From: Dactylosporangium siamense
GTDB taxonomy: Bacteria; Actinomycetota; Actinomycetes; Mycobacteriales; Micromonosporaceae
Direction: 5' to 3'
DNA length: 64,000 bases
NCBI RefSeq assembly: GCF_016862795.1
Contig: NZ_BONQ01000096.1
Location: 88,538-152,537, forward strand
In this document: positions 41,890-51,791 of the stretch, piece by piece
Layout of the letters: each line of letters begins with the position of its first letter
How positions within the stretch are numbered: position 1 is the stretch's first letter
Translations under genes and position numbers: made by a program
The notes under the pieces: model-generated
Told to the model about the DNA's origin: nothing
The model's database searches: none
What the model saw: the letters and a program-made list of their open reading frames with translations, nothing else

Positions 41890-42609
41890 ATGACCGCCAT
41901 CCTTGATATCTCCGATTTGTCGGTCAAGGTGGGCGGGTCGCACATCCTGCAGGGCGTCACGTTCAGCGTGCAGCCGCAGGGCGTCACCGCGCTGCTCGGC
42001 CGCAACGGCGTCGGCAAGACCACCACCCTCAAGGCCGTGCTCGGCCTCATGCCGCGCGCCGCGGAGATCACCGGCCGGGTCGGCTACGCCGGCGCCAGCA
42101 TCACCCGGCAGCCCACGTTCCGCCTGGTCCGGCAGGGCCTCGGCTACGTGCCCGAGGACCGCGGCGTCTTCGCCGGGCTCACCGTCGCGGAGAACCTCCG
42201 GCTCGCCGAGCGCGCCGGCAGCACCCCCGACTACGACACCGTCCACGGGCTGTTCCCGGAGCTGCGCAAGCGGGCCCGGCAGCGGGCCGGCACCCTGTCC
42301 GGCGGCCAGCAGCAGATGCTGGCGATCGGCCGGGTGCTGCTCAACCCGAACCGGCTCCTGCTCATCGACGAGCCGACGAAGGGCCTCGCCCCGAAGGTCG
42401 TCACCGAGGTCGCCGCCGCCCTGGAGGCCGTCGCCGCCGTCGTGCCGATGCTGCTCGTCGAGCAGAACCTGGCCGTGGTCCGCCGGATGGCCCGCCACGC
42501 CGTGGTCATCGCCAACGGCCGGGTCGCCTACACCGGCGGCGCGTCGGACCTGCTCGACTACACCGAGAAGACCAAGGCGCTGCTCGGCGTCGGCAAGGGG
42601 GAGCACTGA
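41890..42609 (+). CDS. livF: ABC transporter ATP-binding protein, LivF type (Liv1)
   Basis: A 239-residue ATPase. Walker A is GRNGVGKTT, the signature LSGGQQQMLAIG is canonical, Walker B is LLLIDEPTKG and the H-loop VEQNLAV. It pairs with LivG. The start codon follows a 100-nt gap containing competing hairpins; GGGAAGG lies upstream of the ATG. Its stop shares one nucleotide with livH. Confidence 0.93.
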   Translation: MTAILDISDLSVKVGGSHILQGVTFSVQPQGVTALLGRNGVGKTTTLKAVLGLMPRAAEITGRVGYAGASITRQPTFRLVRQGLGYVPEDRGVFAGLTVAENLRLAERAGSTPDYDTVHGLFPELRKRARQRAGTLSGGQQQMLAIGRVLLNPNRLLLIDEPTKGLAPKVVTEVAAALEAVAAVVPMLLVEQNLAVVRRMARHAVVIANGRVAYTGGASDLLDYTEKTKALLGVGKGEH

Positions 42610-43496
42610 TGAGCACCGTTGTGCTGCTGACGCTGACGGGACTCGGGCTCGCGGCGCTGTACTTCCTGGTCGCCTCCGGCCTCGCGCTGGTCTTCGGCCT
42701 CGCCGACGTGCTGAACTTCGCGCACGGGCTGTTCCTGTCCGTCGGCGCGTACGGCACCTGGTGGGCCTCCGGGAACCTGCCCGGCGCCGGGGCGTCCGGC
42801 TGGGGCTTCGTCCTCGCCGTGATCTTCGGCGTGGTGTGCGGCACCGTCGTGGCCGCGCTCGTCGAACTGGTCCTGATCCGGCCCCTGTACTCGCGCACCA
42901 TTGAACAGGTGCTCGTCACCGTCGGGCTGTCCCTCGCCGGGGTGGCGCTGCTGCAGGCGTCGTGGGGCGCCGACCCGCGCACCTACCCGCGGCCGCAGTG
43001 GACCCAGGAGCTGACCGAGGTGGCCGGCGCCCGCGTCCCCAACGACCGGTTCCTGCTCATCGGCGCCGCGGTGATCGTGCTCGCCGGGCTCCTGGCGTTC
43101 CTCAAGTTCACCCGGATCGGCCTGGTCATCCGGGCCGGTGTCGAGGACCGGTCCATGGTCACCGCGCTCGGCATCGACGTGCGGCGGGCGTTCACGCTCG
43201 TCTTCGCGATCGGTGGCGCCGCCGCCGCCCTCGCCGGGGCGCTCGGCGGGGTCTACGCCGGCTCGATCTCCCCGACCGGCGGCAGCTCGCTGCTCATCTT
43301 CGGGTTCATCGTCGTCGTCATCGGCGGCATGGGCTCCGTCGTCGGGGCCGCCTACGCCGCCGTCGCCGTCGGGCTGCTCCAGCAGTTCGTCAACTACACC
43401 TCGCCGGGCCTCGGCGACATCTGCGTGGTCGCGCTGCTCGCGATCGTGCTGCTCATCCGCCCGCAGGGGATCACCGGAAAGGTCGCCACCTCATGA
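42609..43496 (+). CDS. livH: Branched-chain amino acid-type ABC permease, LivH type (Liv1)
   Basis: A 295-residue permease of about eight helices. The family blocks GLADVLNFAHGLFLSVGAY, RIGLVIRAGVEDRSMVTALG and the late VVIGGMGSVVGA are present. It forms the membrane channel with LivM. The gene is coupled to livF (TGATG) and to livM (ATGA). Confidence 0.92.
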   Translation: MSTVVLLTLTGLGLAALYFLVASGLALVFGLADVLNFAHGLFLSVGAYGTWWASGNLPGAGASGWGFVLAVIFGVVCGTVVAALVELVLIRPLYSRTIEQVLVTVGLSLAGVALLQASWGADPRTYPRPQWTQELTEVAGARVPNDRFLLIGAAVIVLAGLLAFLKFTRIGLVIRAGVEDRSMVTALGIDVRRAFTLVFAIGGAAAALAGALGGVYAGSISPTGGSSLLIFGFIVVVIGGMGSVVGAAYAAVAVGLLQQFVNYTSPGLGDICVVALLAIVLLIRPQGITGKVATS

Positions 43497-44587
43497 TGAC
43501 GGACACCGCGGTGACCCCCGGCGGCACTTCCACCCCCGCGAAGCGACGCTGGCATCCGGCCCGCTTCGGCCCCCTCGTCGTCCTGGCCGTGCTCATCGCG
43601 CTGCCGTACTGGTCGATCGAGATCCCCGGGGTCTTCGACACGGCCATCAACAAGCCCGGCACCCTGCAGCTGCTCGCGCTCTGCCTGGTGTTCGGCGCCC
43701 TCGCCACCGGCTACGACCTGCTGTTCGGGCGCACCGGCCTGCTGTCCTTCGGTCACGCGCTCTACTTCGCCGCCGGCGTCTACGGCACCGACGTCCTCAT
43801 CACCAAGGCCGGCTACCCGCTGTGGCAGGCCGTCCTGTTCGCCGTCGTCGGCACCGCCACGATCGCGGCGGCGCTCGGTGCGGTCGCGTTGCGCACCAAC
43901 GGGATCGCCTTCGCGATGGTCACCCTCGCCTTCGCCCAGGTCGGCGCGATCACCATCGGCCGTGACCCGGGCGGTGTCACTGGTGGCGAGGAGGGGCTGC
44001 CGATGGACACCGCCAAGGTGCCGGACGCGCTCGTCGGCGTCACCAACACCGTCAACCTGTACTGGCTGGCCGTCGGCGTCGCCGTCATCACCGTCCTGGT
44101 CGTGCACGCGATCGCGGACGCGCCCGCCGGCCGGGTCCTCGCGGCGATCCGCGACGACGAGCGCCGCGTCGGGGTCCTCGGCCTGGACCCGTACCGCTAC
44201 AAGCTGTTCGCGTTCACCGTCGCGGGTGGCCTGGCCGGCCTGGCCGGGGCCATGTACGCGCTGCTGATCGGCGGCGCCACCCCGCACGTGGCGGTCTCGG
44301 ACCAGACGCTGACGCTGCTGGTCATGGTGGTCCTCGGCGGTCCCGGCACCCGCTGGGGCCCGCTGATCGGCGGGATGCTGTTCACGTATCTCGACTACCG
44401 CCTGGTGTCCTTCGGCCGCTCCGACGCGGTCGACAGCCTGCCGGGCGTGCTGAGCGGCCCGCTGTCGCAGCCGCTGTTCGTGCTGGGGACGGTGTTCATC
44501 CTCGCGGTGTACTTCTTCCCCGGTGGCCTGGCCGGTCTGCGGACCCGTCTCGGCCCTCTGGCCAGGTGGATCCCCGACCGCCGCTAG
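43493..44587 (+). CDS. livM: Branched-chain amino acid-type ABC permease, LivM type (Liv1)
   Basis: A 364-residue permease of about ten helices. LivM blocks are clear: FGRTGLLSFGHALYFAAGVY, IAFAMVTLAFAQV, the EAA-like RVLAAIRDDERRVGVLG and VVLGGPGTRWGPLIGG. It closes the first transporter operon and is followed by a strong intrinsic terminator. The ATGATG start overlaps the livH stop. Confidence 0.92.
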   Translation: MMTDTAVTPGGTSTPAKRRWHPARFGPLVVLAVLIALPYWSIEIPGVFDTAINKPGTLQLLALCLVFGALATGYDLLFGRTGLLSFGHALYFAAGVYGTDVLITKAGYPLWQAVLFAVVGTATIAAALGAVALRTNGIAFAMVTLAFAQVGAITIGRDPGGVTGGEEGLPMDTAKVPDALVGVTNTVNLYWLAVGVAVITVLVVHAIADAPAGRVLAAIRDDERRVGVLGLDPYRYKLFAFTVAGGLAGLAGAMYALLIGGATPHVAVSDQTLTLLVMVVLGGPGTRWGPLIGGMLFTYLDYRLVSFGRSDAVDSLPGVLSGPLSQPLFVLGTVFILAVYFFPGGLAGLRTRLGPLARWIPDRR

Positions 44588-44599
44588 GTGGATCCACCT
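44586..44599. repeat. Palindrome AGGTGGATCCACCT at the livM stop
   Basis: A perfect 14-bp palindrome begins inside the livM stop codon (44585-44587), 12 nt before the terminator stem. It may extend the termination structure or be a protein site. Confidence 0.45.
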
Positions 44600-44610
44600 G
44601 CTCGTAAGGG

Positions 44611-44654
44611 CGCCGATCGATTCGATCTCATTCGAATCGATCGGCGTCTTTTTT
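44611..44654 (+). terminator. Strong intrinsic terminator after the first Liv operon
   Basis: A perfect 15-bp stem (44611-44625 with 44632-44646) has a 6-nt loop TCTCAT and is followed by TCTTTTTT. Its AT content is high for this genome. It is the clearest Rho-independent terminator in the window and separates the two transporter operons. Confidence 0.92.
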
Positions 44655-44762
44655 GTATGGCGGACGGACACACGCGTACGCCGGTAAATGTATGGATCGC
44701 CTCCATGGCCTGGGTGTGGCGCCGGTCATAGCGTTCGCCGCAACAGGCGGGCCGCATGTGAC
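44655..44762 (+). promoter_or_regulatory. Upstream region of the second Liv operon
   Basis: The gap from the terminator to the second livG is 180 nt. It must hold that operon's promoter, but no convincing -35/-10 pair is seen; GTAAATGTATGG near 44684 is the only AT-rich stretch. The second half is a repeat tract described separately. Confidence 0.3.
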
Positions 44763-44824
44763 CGCCCACCACCCACCACCCACCACGCAACCGCCATCGC
44801 AACCGCCATTGCCATCGCCATCGC
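44763..44824 (+). repeat. Low-complexity CCACCA / AACCGCCATCGC repeat tract
   Basis: Tandem ACCACCC units (44765-44787) run into CAACCGCCATCG copies and CCATCG/CCATTG hexamers up to the ribosome-binding site of the second livG. The 6-bp periodicity suggests slippage-prone DNA in a 5' leader. Confidence 0.6.
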
Positions 44825-44834
44825 AGGAGGAGGT

Positions 44835-45603
44835 GTGTCCCCATTGGACGGTCCCGCCGCACTGACCGCACGCGGTCTCATCCGTGACTTCCGCGGCTTC
44901 CGCGCCGTCGACCAGGTCGACCTGACCGTCGCCGCCGGCAGCGTGCACGCGCTGGTCGGGCCCAACGGCGCCGGGAAGACGACGCTGTTCAACCTGCTCA
45001 CCGGCTTTCTCGCGCCGACCGCCGGCCGGATCGAGCTCGACGGCCACGACATCACCGGGCTGCCGCCGGAGCGGGTCGCCCGCCTCGGCGTGGCCCGGTC
45101 GTTCCAGATCACCAGCCTCTTCCCGCAGCAGACCGCGCGGACCCACGTCGAGCTGGCCCTGCAGAGCGGGACCGGGCTCGGCTGGCGGTTCTGGCGCAGC
45201 CACCGGCTCCTCGAGCGGTTCTCGGCCCGCGCCGGTGAGCTGCTCGACCTGGTCGGGCTCGGCGACGCCGGGGACACCCTCGCCGGCAGCCTCGCGTACG
45301 GGCGGAAACGGGCCCTGGAGCTGGCCATCGCCCTGGCGCTGGACCCGAAGGTGCTGCTGCTGGACGAGCCGACCGCCGGGATGGGCCTGGAGGACGTCGA
45401 CCGGACCGTCGAGCTCATCGCCGCCGTGCGCGACGGCCGCACGGTGGTCCTGGTCGAGCACAACATGAGCGTGGTCGGGCGGCTCGCCGACGCGGTCACC
45501 GTGCTGCAGGCCGGCCGCGTGCTGGTCGAGGGCCCGTACGAGCAGGTCCGCACCGATCCTCGGGTGATCGAGGCCTACCTGGGCTCGTCGGAAGGGAGCG
45601 CCG

Positions 45604-45617
<14 letters not shown>
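44835..45617 (+). CDS. livG: ABC transporter ATP-binding protein, LivG type (Liv2)
   Basis: A 260-residue ATPase. Walker A is GPNGAGKTT, the Q-loop SFQITSLFPQQ, Walker B VLLLDEPTAGMG and the H-loop VEHNMSV. The signature is the reduced LAYGRKRALELA. The GTG at 44835 follows GGAGGAGG. It overlaps livF by 14 nt. It leads the second transporter operon, where the ATPases come before the receptor, the reverse of Liv1. Confidence 0.92.
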
Positions 45618-46296
<679 letters not shown>

Positions 46297-46306
46297 GGGA
46301 TATTTC

Positions 46307-47548
46307 GTGAAAAAGACTCTCGCGGCCGGTGCCGCGCTCTGCGTCGCCCTGTCCGGTTGCGGCGGCGGCGGCCCCCGCGGCGGCGGCGACTCGAAGCTCA
46401 CCGGCGACAAGATCGTGCTCGGCGTGCTCAACGACCAGTCCGCCACCTACGCCCAGCTGTCGGGCAAGAACTCCGTCGAGGCCGTGAAGATGGCGATCGA
46501 GGACTTCAAGGCCAAGTACGGCGACAAGGCGGTCACGAAGAACATCACCGTGGAGAGCGCCGACCACCAGAACAAGCCCGACGTGGCGAACACCCGCGCG
46601 TCGGAGATGTACGACCGGCTCGGCGTCGACGCGATCCTCGACGTGCCCACCTCGTCGGCCGCGCTGAAGGTCGCCGACGTCGCCAAGGCGCAGAAGAAGC
46701 TCTACTTCAACATCTCCGGCGCCACCACCGACCTGACCGGCAAGTCCTGCAACAAGTACACGTTCCACTACGCCTACGACACCGCGATGCTCGCCAACGG
46801 CACCGGCACCGCGGCCACCCAGGCGGGCGCGAAGAACTGGTACATCGTCTACCCCGACTACGCGTTCGGCCAGGACATGGAGAAGTCCTTCAAGGCCGCC
46901 ATCACCAAGGGCGGCGGCACCGTCGTGGCCAGCGACCCGACCCCGTTCCCGAACGACAACTTCTCCACGTTCCTGCTCAAAGCCCCGACGCTGAACCCGA
47001 AGCCCGACGTGCTGGGCACCATGCAGGCCGGCGCCGACCTGGTGAACGTGGTCAAGCAGTACAACGAGTTCAAGCTGCGGGACAAGGGCGTCGGGCTCGC
47101 CGTCGGCCTGATGTTCCTCACCGACATCCACTCCCTGACCCCGGACGCCCTGGCGGGCACCACGTTCACCGACGCGTGGTACTGGAACTTCGACGCCGAG
47201 AACCGGGCCTGGGCCGACAAGTTCTCCGCCCGCACCGGTGGGCAGCGGCCCACGTTCGCGCACGCCGCGAACTACTCCGCGGCGATGCAGTACCTGGAGG
47301 CCGTCCAGGCCGCCGGCACCGACGACGCCGACGCGGTCGTCAAGCAGCTGGAGGGCAAGAAGGTCAACGACTTCTTCCTCCGCAACGGCGAGTTCCGGGC
47401 CGCCGACCACCGGGTCCTGCACGACGCCTACCTCGCCAAGGTGAAGCCCGGCAGCGAGGTCAAGGAGCCCTGGGACTACGAGCAGATCGTGAAGACGATC
47501 CCCGCCCAGGACGCGTTCCGCGCCCCGTCGGCCGACTGCAAGCTGTAG
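46307..47548 (+). CDS. ABC substrate-binding lipoprotein, Liv type (Liv2)
   Basis: A 413-residue receptor lipoprotein with lipobox ALSGC and a Gly-rich linker. The mature part opens KIVLGVLNDQSATYAQLSGKN, a form often found in receptors for aromatic or small organic acids rather than leucine/isoleucine/valine (family knowledge, not proof). The second half has FTDAWYWNFDAENRAW and a late Cys near the C-terminus (SADCKL) that may pair with the Cys in TGKSCNKYTF. The GTG at 46307 follows AGGGGA. It differs strongly from the Liv1 receptor, so the two systems probably take different substrates. Confidence 0.9.
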   Translation: MKKTLAAGAALCVALSGCGGGGPRGGGDSKLTGDKIVLGVLNDQSATYAQLSGKNSVEAVKMAIEDFKAKYGDKAVTKNITVESADHQNKPDVANTRASEMYDRLGVDAILDVPTSSAALKVADVAKAQKKLYFNISGATTDLTGKSCNKYTFHYAYDTAMLANGTGTAATQAGAKNWYIVYPDYAFGQDMEKSFKAAITKGGGTVVASDPTPFPNDNFSTFLLKAPTLNPKPDVLGTMQAGADLVNVVKQYNEFKLRDKGVGLAVGLMFLTDIHSLTPDALAGTTFTDAWYWNFDAENRAWADKFSARTGGQRPTFAHAANYSAAMQYLEAVQAAGTDDADAVVKQLEGKKVNDFFLRNGEFRAADHRVLHDAYLAKVKPGSEVKEPWDYEQIVKTIPAQDAFRAPSADCKL

Positions 47549-47552
47549 TCCG

Positions 47553-48425
47553 ATGGGATTTCTCACCCAGACGTTCAACGGACTGGTCGGGGGCAGCTTC
47601 TACGCGTTGCTCGCCCTCGGCCTGGCCGTCATCTTTGGCATGCTCCGGGTGGTCAACTTCGCCCACGGCGCGTTCTACATGCTCGGCGCGTTCGGCGCCT
47701 ACGTGCTGCTCGCCGAGGCCGGGATCTCCTTCTGGTGGGCGCTGCTCGCGGTGCCGGTGGTGCTCGGCCTGCTCGGGATCCTGCTCGAGCGCACGCTGAT
47801 CCGCCGGCTGTCCGCCCTGGACCCGCTGTACAACTTCCTGCTCACCTTCGGGCTGACCCTGATGCTGCAGGACGTGGTGAAGTCCCGCTACGGCTCGCAG
47901 TCCAACCCCTACGGCGCGCCGGCGGGGCTGCGCGGCACCGTCGACCTCGGGTTGTTCGACTTCCCGGCGTACCGGGTGTTCGTCTTCGGCGTGGCCGTGC
48001 TGCTGTGCGTGGGCGTGTGGTGGCTGCTGACCCGGACCCGGGTCGGCACCGTCGTGCGGGCCGCCACCGAACGGCCCGAGCTCACCCGGGCCCTCGGCAT
48101 CGACGTCGGGCGGTGGATCGCGCCCGTGTTCGGCTTCGGGGTGGCCCTGGCCGCCCTCGCGGGGGTGCTCGCCGCGCCGATGCGGGCGGTGAACCCGCTC
48201 ATGGGCGCCGACCTGATCATCGGCGTCTTCGCGGTCGTCGTCATCGGCGGTCTCGGGTCGGTCTTCGGTTCCGTCGCCGCCGGCTTCGGGATCGGGCTGC
48301 TGCAGGCCTGGAGCGAGGCCTACGGCCCGGGCCTGCTCGCGCAGACCCTCATCTTCCTGGTCATGGCCCTGGTGCTGCTGTTCCGCCCGGCCGGGCTGTT
48401 CGGGCGGGAGGAGCTGCCGACATGA
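47553..48425 (+). CDS. livH: ABC permease, LivH type (Liv2)
   Basis: A 290-residue permease. LivH blocks GMLRVVNFAHGAFYMLGAFG, RVGTVVRAATERPELTRALG and VVIGGLGSVFGS are present. It lies 4 nt after the receptor stop and overlaps livM by 4 nt (ATGA), so it is in the same operon. Confidence 0.92.
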   Translation: MGFLTQTFNGLVGGSFYALLALGLAVIFGMLRVVNFAHGAFYMLGAFGAYVLLAEAGISFWWALLAVPVVLGLLGILLERTLIRRLSALDPLYNFLLTFGLTLMLQDVVKSRYGSQSNPYGAPAGLRGTVDLGLFDFPAYRVFVFGVAVLLCVGVWWLLTRTRVGTVVRAATERPELTRALGIDVGRWIAPVFGFGVALAALAGVLAAPMRAVNPLMGADLIIGVFAVVVIGGLGSVFGSVAAGFGIGLLQAWSEAYGPGLLAQTLIFLVMALVLLFRPAGLFGREELPT

Positions 48426-49384
48426 CCTCGCTCCTGCTGCAACGGGTCCGCACCCCCAGGTGGGCCGGCTGGCTGCTGCTGGCCGCCGGTGCGCTGCTGG
48501 CCCTCTGGCTGCCCAACGGGCTCTACCCCGCGGTCGCCGTCGACATGCTGTGCTGGGCCCTGTTCGCCGTGGCCATCGACCTGCTGCTGGGGTACGGCGG
48601 GCTGCTGTCCTTCGGGCACGCGGCGTTCTGGGGCACCTCGGCGTACACCGCCGGGCTCATCGCGGCGCACCTCGGCGTGCCGTTCCCGGTCGCGGTGCTC
48701 GGCGGGGCCCTGGCCGCGGCGGCCCTCGCGGCGCCGATCGGCTACCTCGCGGTCAAGCGCTCCGGGATCTACTTCGCGATGGTGACCCTGGCCTTCGCGC
48801 AGCTGGTGTACTTCGTGGCCAACGGGTGGTCGTCGGTGACCGGCGGCGAGAACGGCCTGCAGAGCGTGCCGCGGGAGCTGTTCGGGCTGGACCTGTCCGA
48901 CCCGTACTACTTCTACTACGCGGCGCTGCCCATGGCGGCGCTCGGGCTGCTGCTCGCGTGGCGGATCGTGCACTCGCCCTTCGGGCGGGTCCTCGTCGCG
49001 ATCCGGGACAACCCGGCGCGGGCCCGGGCGCTGGGGTATCCGGCGCACCGGTACAAGCTCCTGGCATTCGTCCTGTCGGCGTTCGTCGCCGGGCTGGGCG
49101 GCGGGCTGTTCGCGGTGGCGCACGGGTTCGTGTCCCTGGACGTGGTGCACTGGACGACGTCGGGCAAGGGCGTGGTCCTGGTCGTGCTCGGCGGCATCGG
49201 CACCCTGTGGGGCGGGGTGGTCGGCGCGGCGCTCGTGGTCAACCTGGAGGACCAGCTGTCGCAGGCCGGCTTCACGCTGATCGGCCTGGTCACCGGCGGT
49301 ATCTTCGTGCTCGTCGTGCTGCTCTTCCGGCGCGGCCTGTGGGGATCGGCGGTGGCCCTGTTACGGCGCTATTCCCGGCTGTGA
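48422..49384 (+). CDS. livM: ABC permease, LivM type (Liv2)
   Basis: A 320-residue permease with LivM blocks GYGGLLSFGHAAFWGTSAY, IYFAMVTLAFAQLVYFV, RVLVAIRDNPARARALG and VVLGGIGTLWGGVVG. It ends the second transporter operon; the first TetR-type operator begins 15 nt after its stop. No intrinsic terminator is seen here, so some read-through into the MFS gene is possible. Confidence 0.92.
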   Translation: MTSLLLQRVRTPRWAGWLLLAAGALLALWLPNGLYPAVAVDMLCWALFAVAIDLLLGYGGLLSFGHAAFWGTSAYTAGLIAAHLGVPFPVAVLGGALAAAALAAPIGYLAVKRSGIYFAMVTLAFAQLVYFVANGWSSVTGGENGLQSVPRELFGLDLSDPYYFYYAALPMAALGLLLAWRIVHSPFGRVLVAIRDNPARARALGYPAHRYKLLAFVLSAFVAGLGGGLFAVAHGFVSLDVVHWTTSGKGVVLVVLGGIGTLWGGVVGAALVVNLEDQLSQAGFTLIGLVTGGIFVLVVLLFRRGLWGSAVALLRRYSRL

Positions 49385-49399
49385 CCGTACGCACATTCT

Positions 49400-49468
49400 G
49401 ATACGAGACGGTTCCGTATCGCTTCGCCAGCCCTTAGGTTGGTCGAGGATACGGAACTGTTCCGTATC
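49400..49468 (+). promoter_or_regulatory. MFS pump promoter flanked by two TetR-type operators
   Basis: Operator 2 (49448-49468) is a perfect 10-1-10 palindrome, GATACGGAAC-T-GTTCCGTATC. Operator 1 (49400-49420) matches it with two left-arm changes (GATACGAGAC-G-GTTCCGTATC). A candidate promoter lies between: TTCCGT (49412-49417, inside operator 1), 17-bp spacer, TAGGTT (49435-49440), transcript start about 49447 at the edge of operator 2. The TetR gene two genes along is the obvious binder (inference). Confidence 0.75.
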
Positions 49469-49500
49469 GTAAGGCGTTCGCTCACTGGGGGCATGCACAC

Positions 49501-51096
49501 ATGGACGCAGCCACAACCGCACCAGCCAACACCGGACATCCTCGACGCTGGGCCATCCTCGGCGTGCTCGTCATCAGCCTGCTCGTCGTCGTGCTCGACA
49601 ACACGGTGCTCAACGTCGCGATGCGCACCATCGCCGACCCGAAGCACGGCCTGGGTGCCACCCAGAGCGAGCTCGAATGGGCGATCAACTCCTACACCCT
49701 GGTCTTCGCCGGCCTGCTCTTCACCGCCGGCATCCTCGCCGACCGCCTCGGCCGGCGGATCTCGCTGACCGTCGGGCTCGTGCTGTTCGGCATCGCGTCG
49801 CTGGTCTCGGCCTACTCCGACACGCCCGGCCAGCTGATCTGGGCCCGCGCCCTGATGGGCCTCGGCGCCGCGGCGGTCATGCCGTCGACCCTGTCGATCA
49901 TCGCCAACGTCTTCGACCCGCGCGAGCGCGGCAAGGCGATCGGCGTCTGGGCCGGCGCCGTCGGTCTCGGCGTCGCGATCGGCCCGATCGTCGGCGGCCT
50001 GCTCCTGGAGCACTTCTGGTGGGGCTCGGTCTTCCTGATCAACGTCCCGATCGTGGTCGTCGGCGTGATCCTGGTCGGCGTGCTCATCCCCGAGTCGAAG
50101 GACCCGCGGCCCGGCCGCATCGACTTCGTCGGCGTCCTGCTGTCGATCATCGGCCTGACCCTGCTCACGTACGGCGTCATCGAGGGCGGCGAGTCCGGCT
50201 TCGGCGAGCTCAAGTCGTGGGGCACCCTGGTCGCCGCGGTCGTCGTGCTCGCCGCGTTCGTGATCTACGAGCGGCGCGTCGAGTTCCCGTCGCTGGACGT
50301 GCGGCTCTTCGCCAACCGCCAGTTCTCGGCCTCCACCGCGATGATCGGCCTGGTCTTCTTCGCCGCCATGGGCGCCATGTTCACCAGCGCCTTCTACCTG
50401 CAGCTGGTCCGCGGCTACGGCCCCCTGGCCTCCGGCGCGCTGTTCGTGCCGTTCGCGCTCGGCCAGCTGGTGTTCGCCCCGCGCAGCGCCGCGATGGTGA
50501 AGCGCTACGGCCCCAAGGCGGTCAGCACCACCGGCCTGCTCCTGGTCGCGCTCGGCCTCGCCGGCTGGATCTTCATCGGCGCGACCACCCCGATCTGGGT
50601 CGTCGGCGCGCTGTTCTTCGTCATGGGCGTCGGCATGGCCAACGTGATGCCGCCGGCCACGGAGGCGATCATGGCCGCGCTGCCCCGTGAGAAGGCCGGC
50701 GTCGGATCGGCCGTCAGCAACACCATCCGTCAGGTCGGCGGCGCCCTCGGCGTGGCCGCGCTCGGCGCCGTCATCAGCTCCTACTACCGCAGTGGCGTCG
50801 AAGACTCCACGACCGGCCTGCCGGCCGCCGCGAAGGCGGTCGCCGACGAGTCGATCTCCGGTGCGTACGGTGTCGCGGCGAACGTCGGGCCCGCCGGGCA
50901 GGCGCTGATCCAGCACGCCAACGACGCCTTCATCACCGCGATGCACTACTCGGCGATCGGCTCCGCGGTCTTCGCGGTCCTCGGTGCCGCCGTCGCGTTC
51001 GTCTGGTTGCCCGGCAAGCGCCCGGCGACCGCCCCAGCACCCACCACCGCGGAGAGCCTCGCGGAGGAACAGGGTGTCGAGCTGGTAGACGTGTGA
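49501..51096 (+). CDS. DHA2-family MFS efflux transporter
   Basis: A 531-residue drug/H+ antiporter with about 14 helices. MFS motif A is in GILADRLGRRISLTVGL, motif C is in GLGVAIGPIVGGLL, and motif B is in WARALMGLGAAAVMPS. DHA2 members export hydrophobic cations and antibiotics. The ATG at 49501 lies 32 nt after operator 2. The TetR repressor follows in the same direction 49 nt later, the usual local feedback pair. Confidence 0.93.
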   Translation: MDAATTAPANTGHPRRWAILGVLVISLLVVVLDNTVLNVAMRTIADPKHGLGATQSELEWAINSYTLVFAGLLFTAGILADRLGRRISLTVGLVLFGIASLVSAYSDTPGQLIWARALMGLGAAAVMPSTLSIIANVFDPRERGKAIGVWAGAVGLGVAIGPIVGGLLLEHFWWGSVFLINVPIVVVGVILVGVLIPESKDPRPGRIDFVGVLLSIIGLTLLTYGVIEGGESGFGELKSWGTLVAAVVVLAAFVIYERRVEFPSLDVRLFANRQFSASTAMIGLVFFAAMGAMFTSAFYLQLVRGYGPLASGALFVPFALGQLVFAPRSAAMVKRYGPKAVSTTGLLLVALGLAGWIFIGATTPIWVVGALFFVMGVGMANVMPPATEAIMAALPREKAGVGSAVSNTIRQVGGALGVAALGAVISSYYRSGVEDSTTGLPAAAKAVADESISGAYGVAANVGPAGQALIQHANDAFITAMHYSAIGSAVFAVLGAAVAFVWLPGKRPATAPAPTTAESLAEEQGVELVDV

Positions 51097-51145
51097 TGAC
51101 CTGCCAGCCAGCTGCGTGTGGCTTCCGGGTGAGAACTCGGCAACA

Positions 51146-51772
51146 ATGGAAGCCATGACGACGGCGAGCGTGGATGCGGTGGCCGACCAGGACCGTAAGG
51201 GTCCCGGCCGGCCCCGCTCCGCGCGCGCGGACGAGGCCATCATCGAGGCCGTGCTGGAGCTGCTCAGCGCCGGCCAGAGCGCCGACGCCCTGTCGATCGA
51301 GGCGGTCGCGGCGACCGCCGGCGTGGGCAAGGCGACGATCTACCGTCGCTGGCCCAACAAGGAAGCCCTGCTCATCGACGCCGTCACCACGATGAAGGGC
51401 CCGATCCCCGAGCCGGCCGGCGTCTCCGTCCGGGACGACCTGGTCACCCTGCTCGCCGGCATGCGCACCAAGCGCATGCACCGCTACGGCAAGGTCACCG
51501 CCTGCCTGCTCCCCGAGCTCGTCAAGAGCGAGGAGATGCACAAGGTCTACCAGGCCGGCGTCGTCGAACCCCGCCGCGACGTGATGCGCGGCGTGCTGCG
51601 CCGCGGCGTGGAGAGCGGCGAGCTGCGCGCGGACCTCGACGTGGAGCTGACGCTGCTGATGCTGTCGGGCCCGGCGATCGTGCAGAACATGCTGCGGTGG
51701 AACCCGGCGGTGCCCGACGAGGGCTTCGCCGAGCACCTGGTCGACGCGGTCCTGCGCGGCGCCCGCGCCTGA
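51146..51772 (+). CDS. TetR-family transcriptional repressor
   Basis: A 208-residue repressor. The N-terminal helix-turn-helix is GRPRSARADEAIIEAVLELL, then VAATAGVGKATIYRRWPNKEALL. The ligand-binding C-terminal domain is helical (TetR_C-like, MRGVLRRGVESGELRADLDV). The palindromes around the MFS promoter fit a TetR dimer, so it probably represses the pump until an inducer binds. ATG 51146 and ATG 51155 are both usable starts. It is probably co-transcribed with the pump. Confidence 0.9.
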   Translation: MEAMTTASVDAVADQDRKGPGRPRSARADEAIIEAVLELLSAGQSADALSIEAVAATAGVGKATIYRRWPNKEALLIDAVTTMKGPIPEPAGVSVRDDLVTLLAGMRTKRMHRYGKVTACLLPELVKSEEMHKVYQAGVVEPRRDVMRGVLRRGVESGELRADLDVELTLLMLSGPAIVQNMLRWNPAVPDEGFAEHLVDAVLRGARA

Positions 51773-51791
51773 CCGCCCCCGCCGGACAGGT

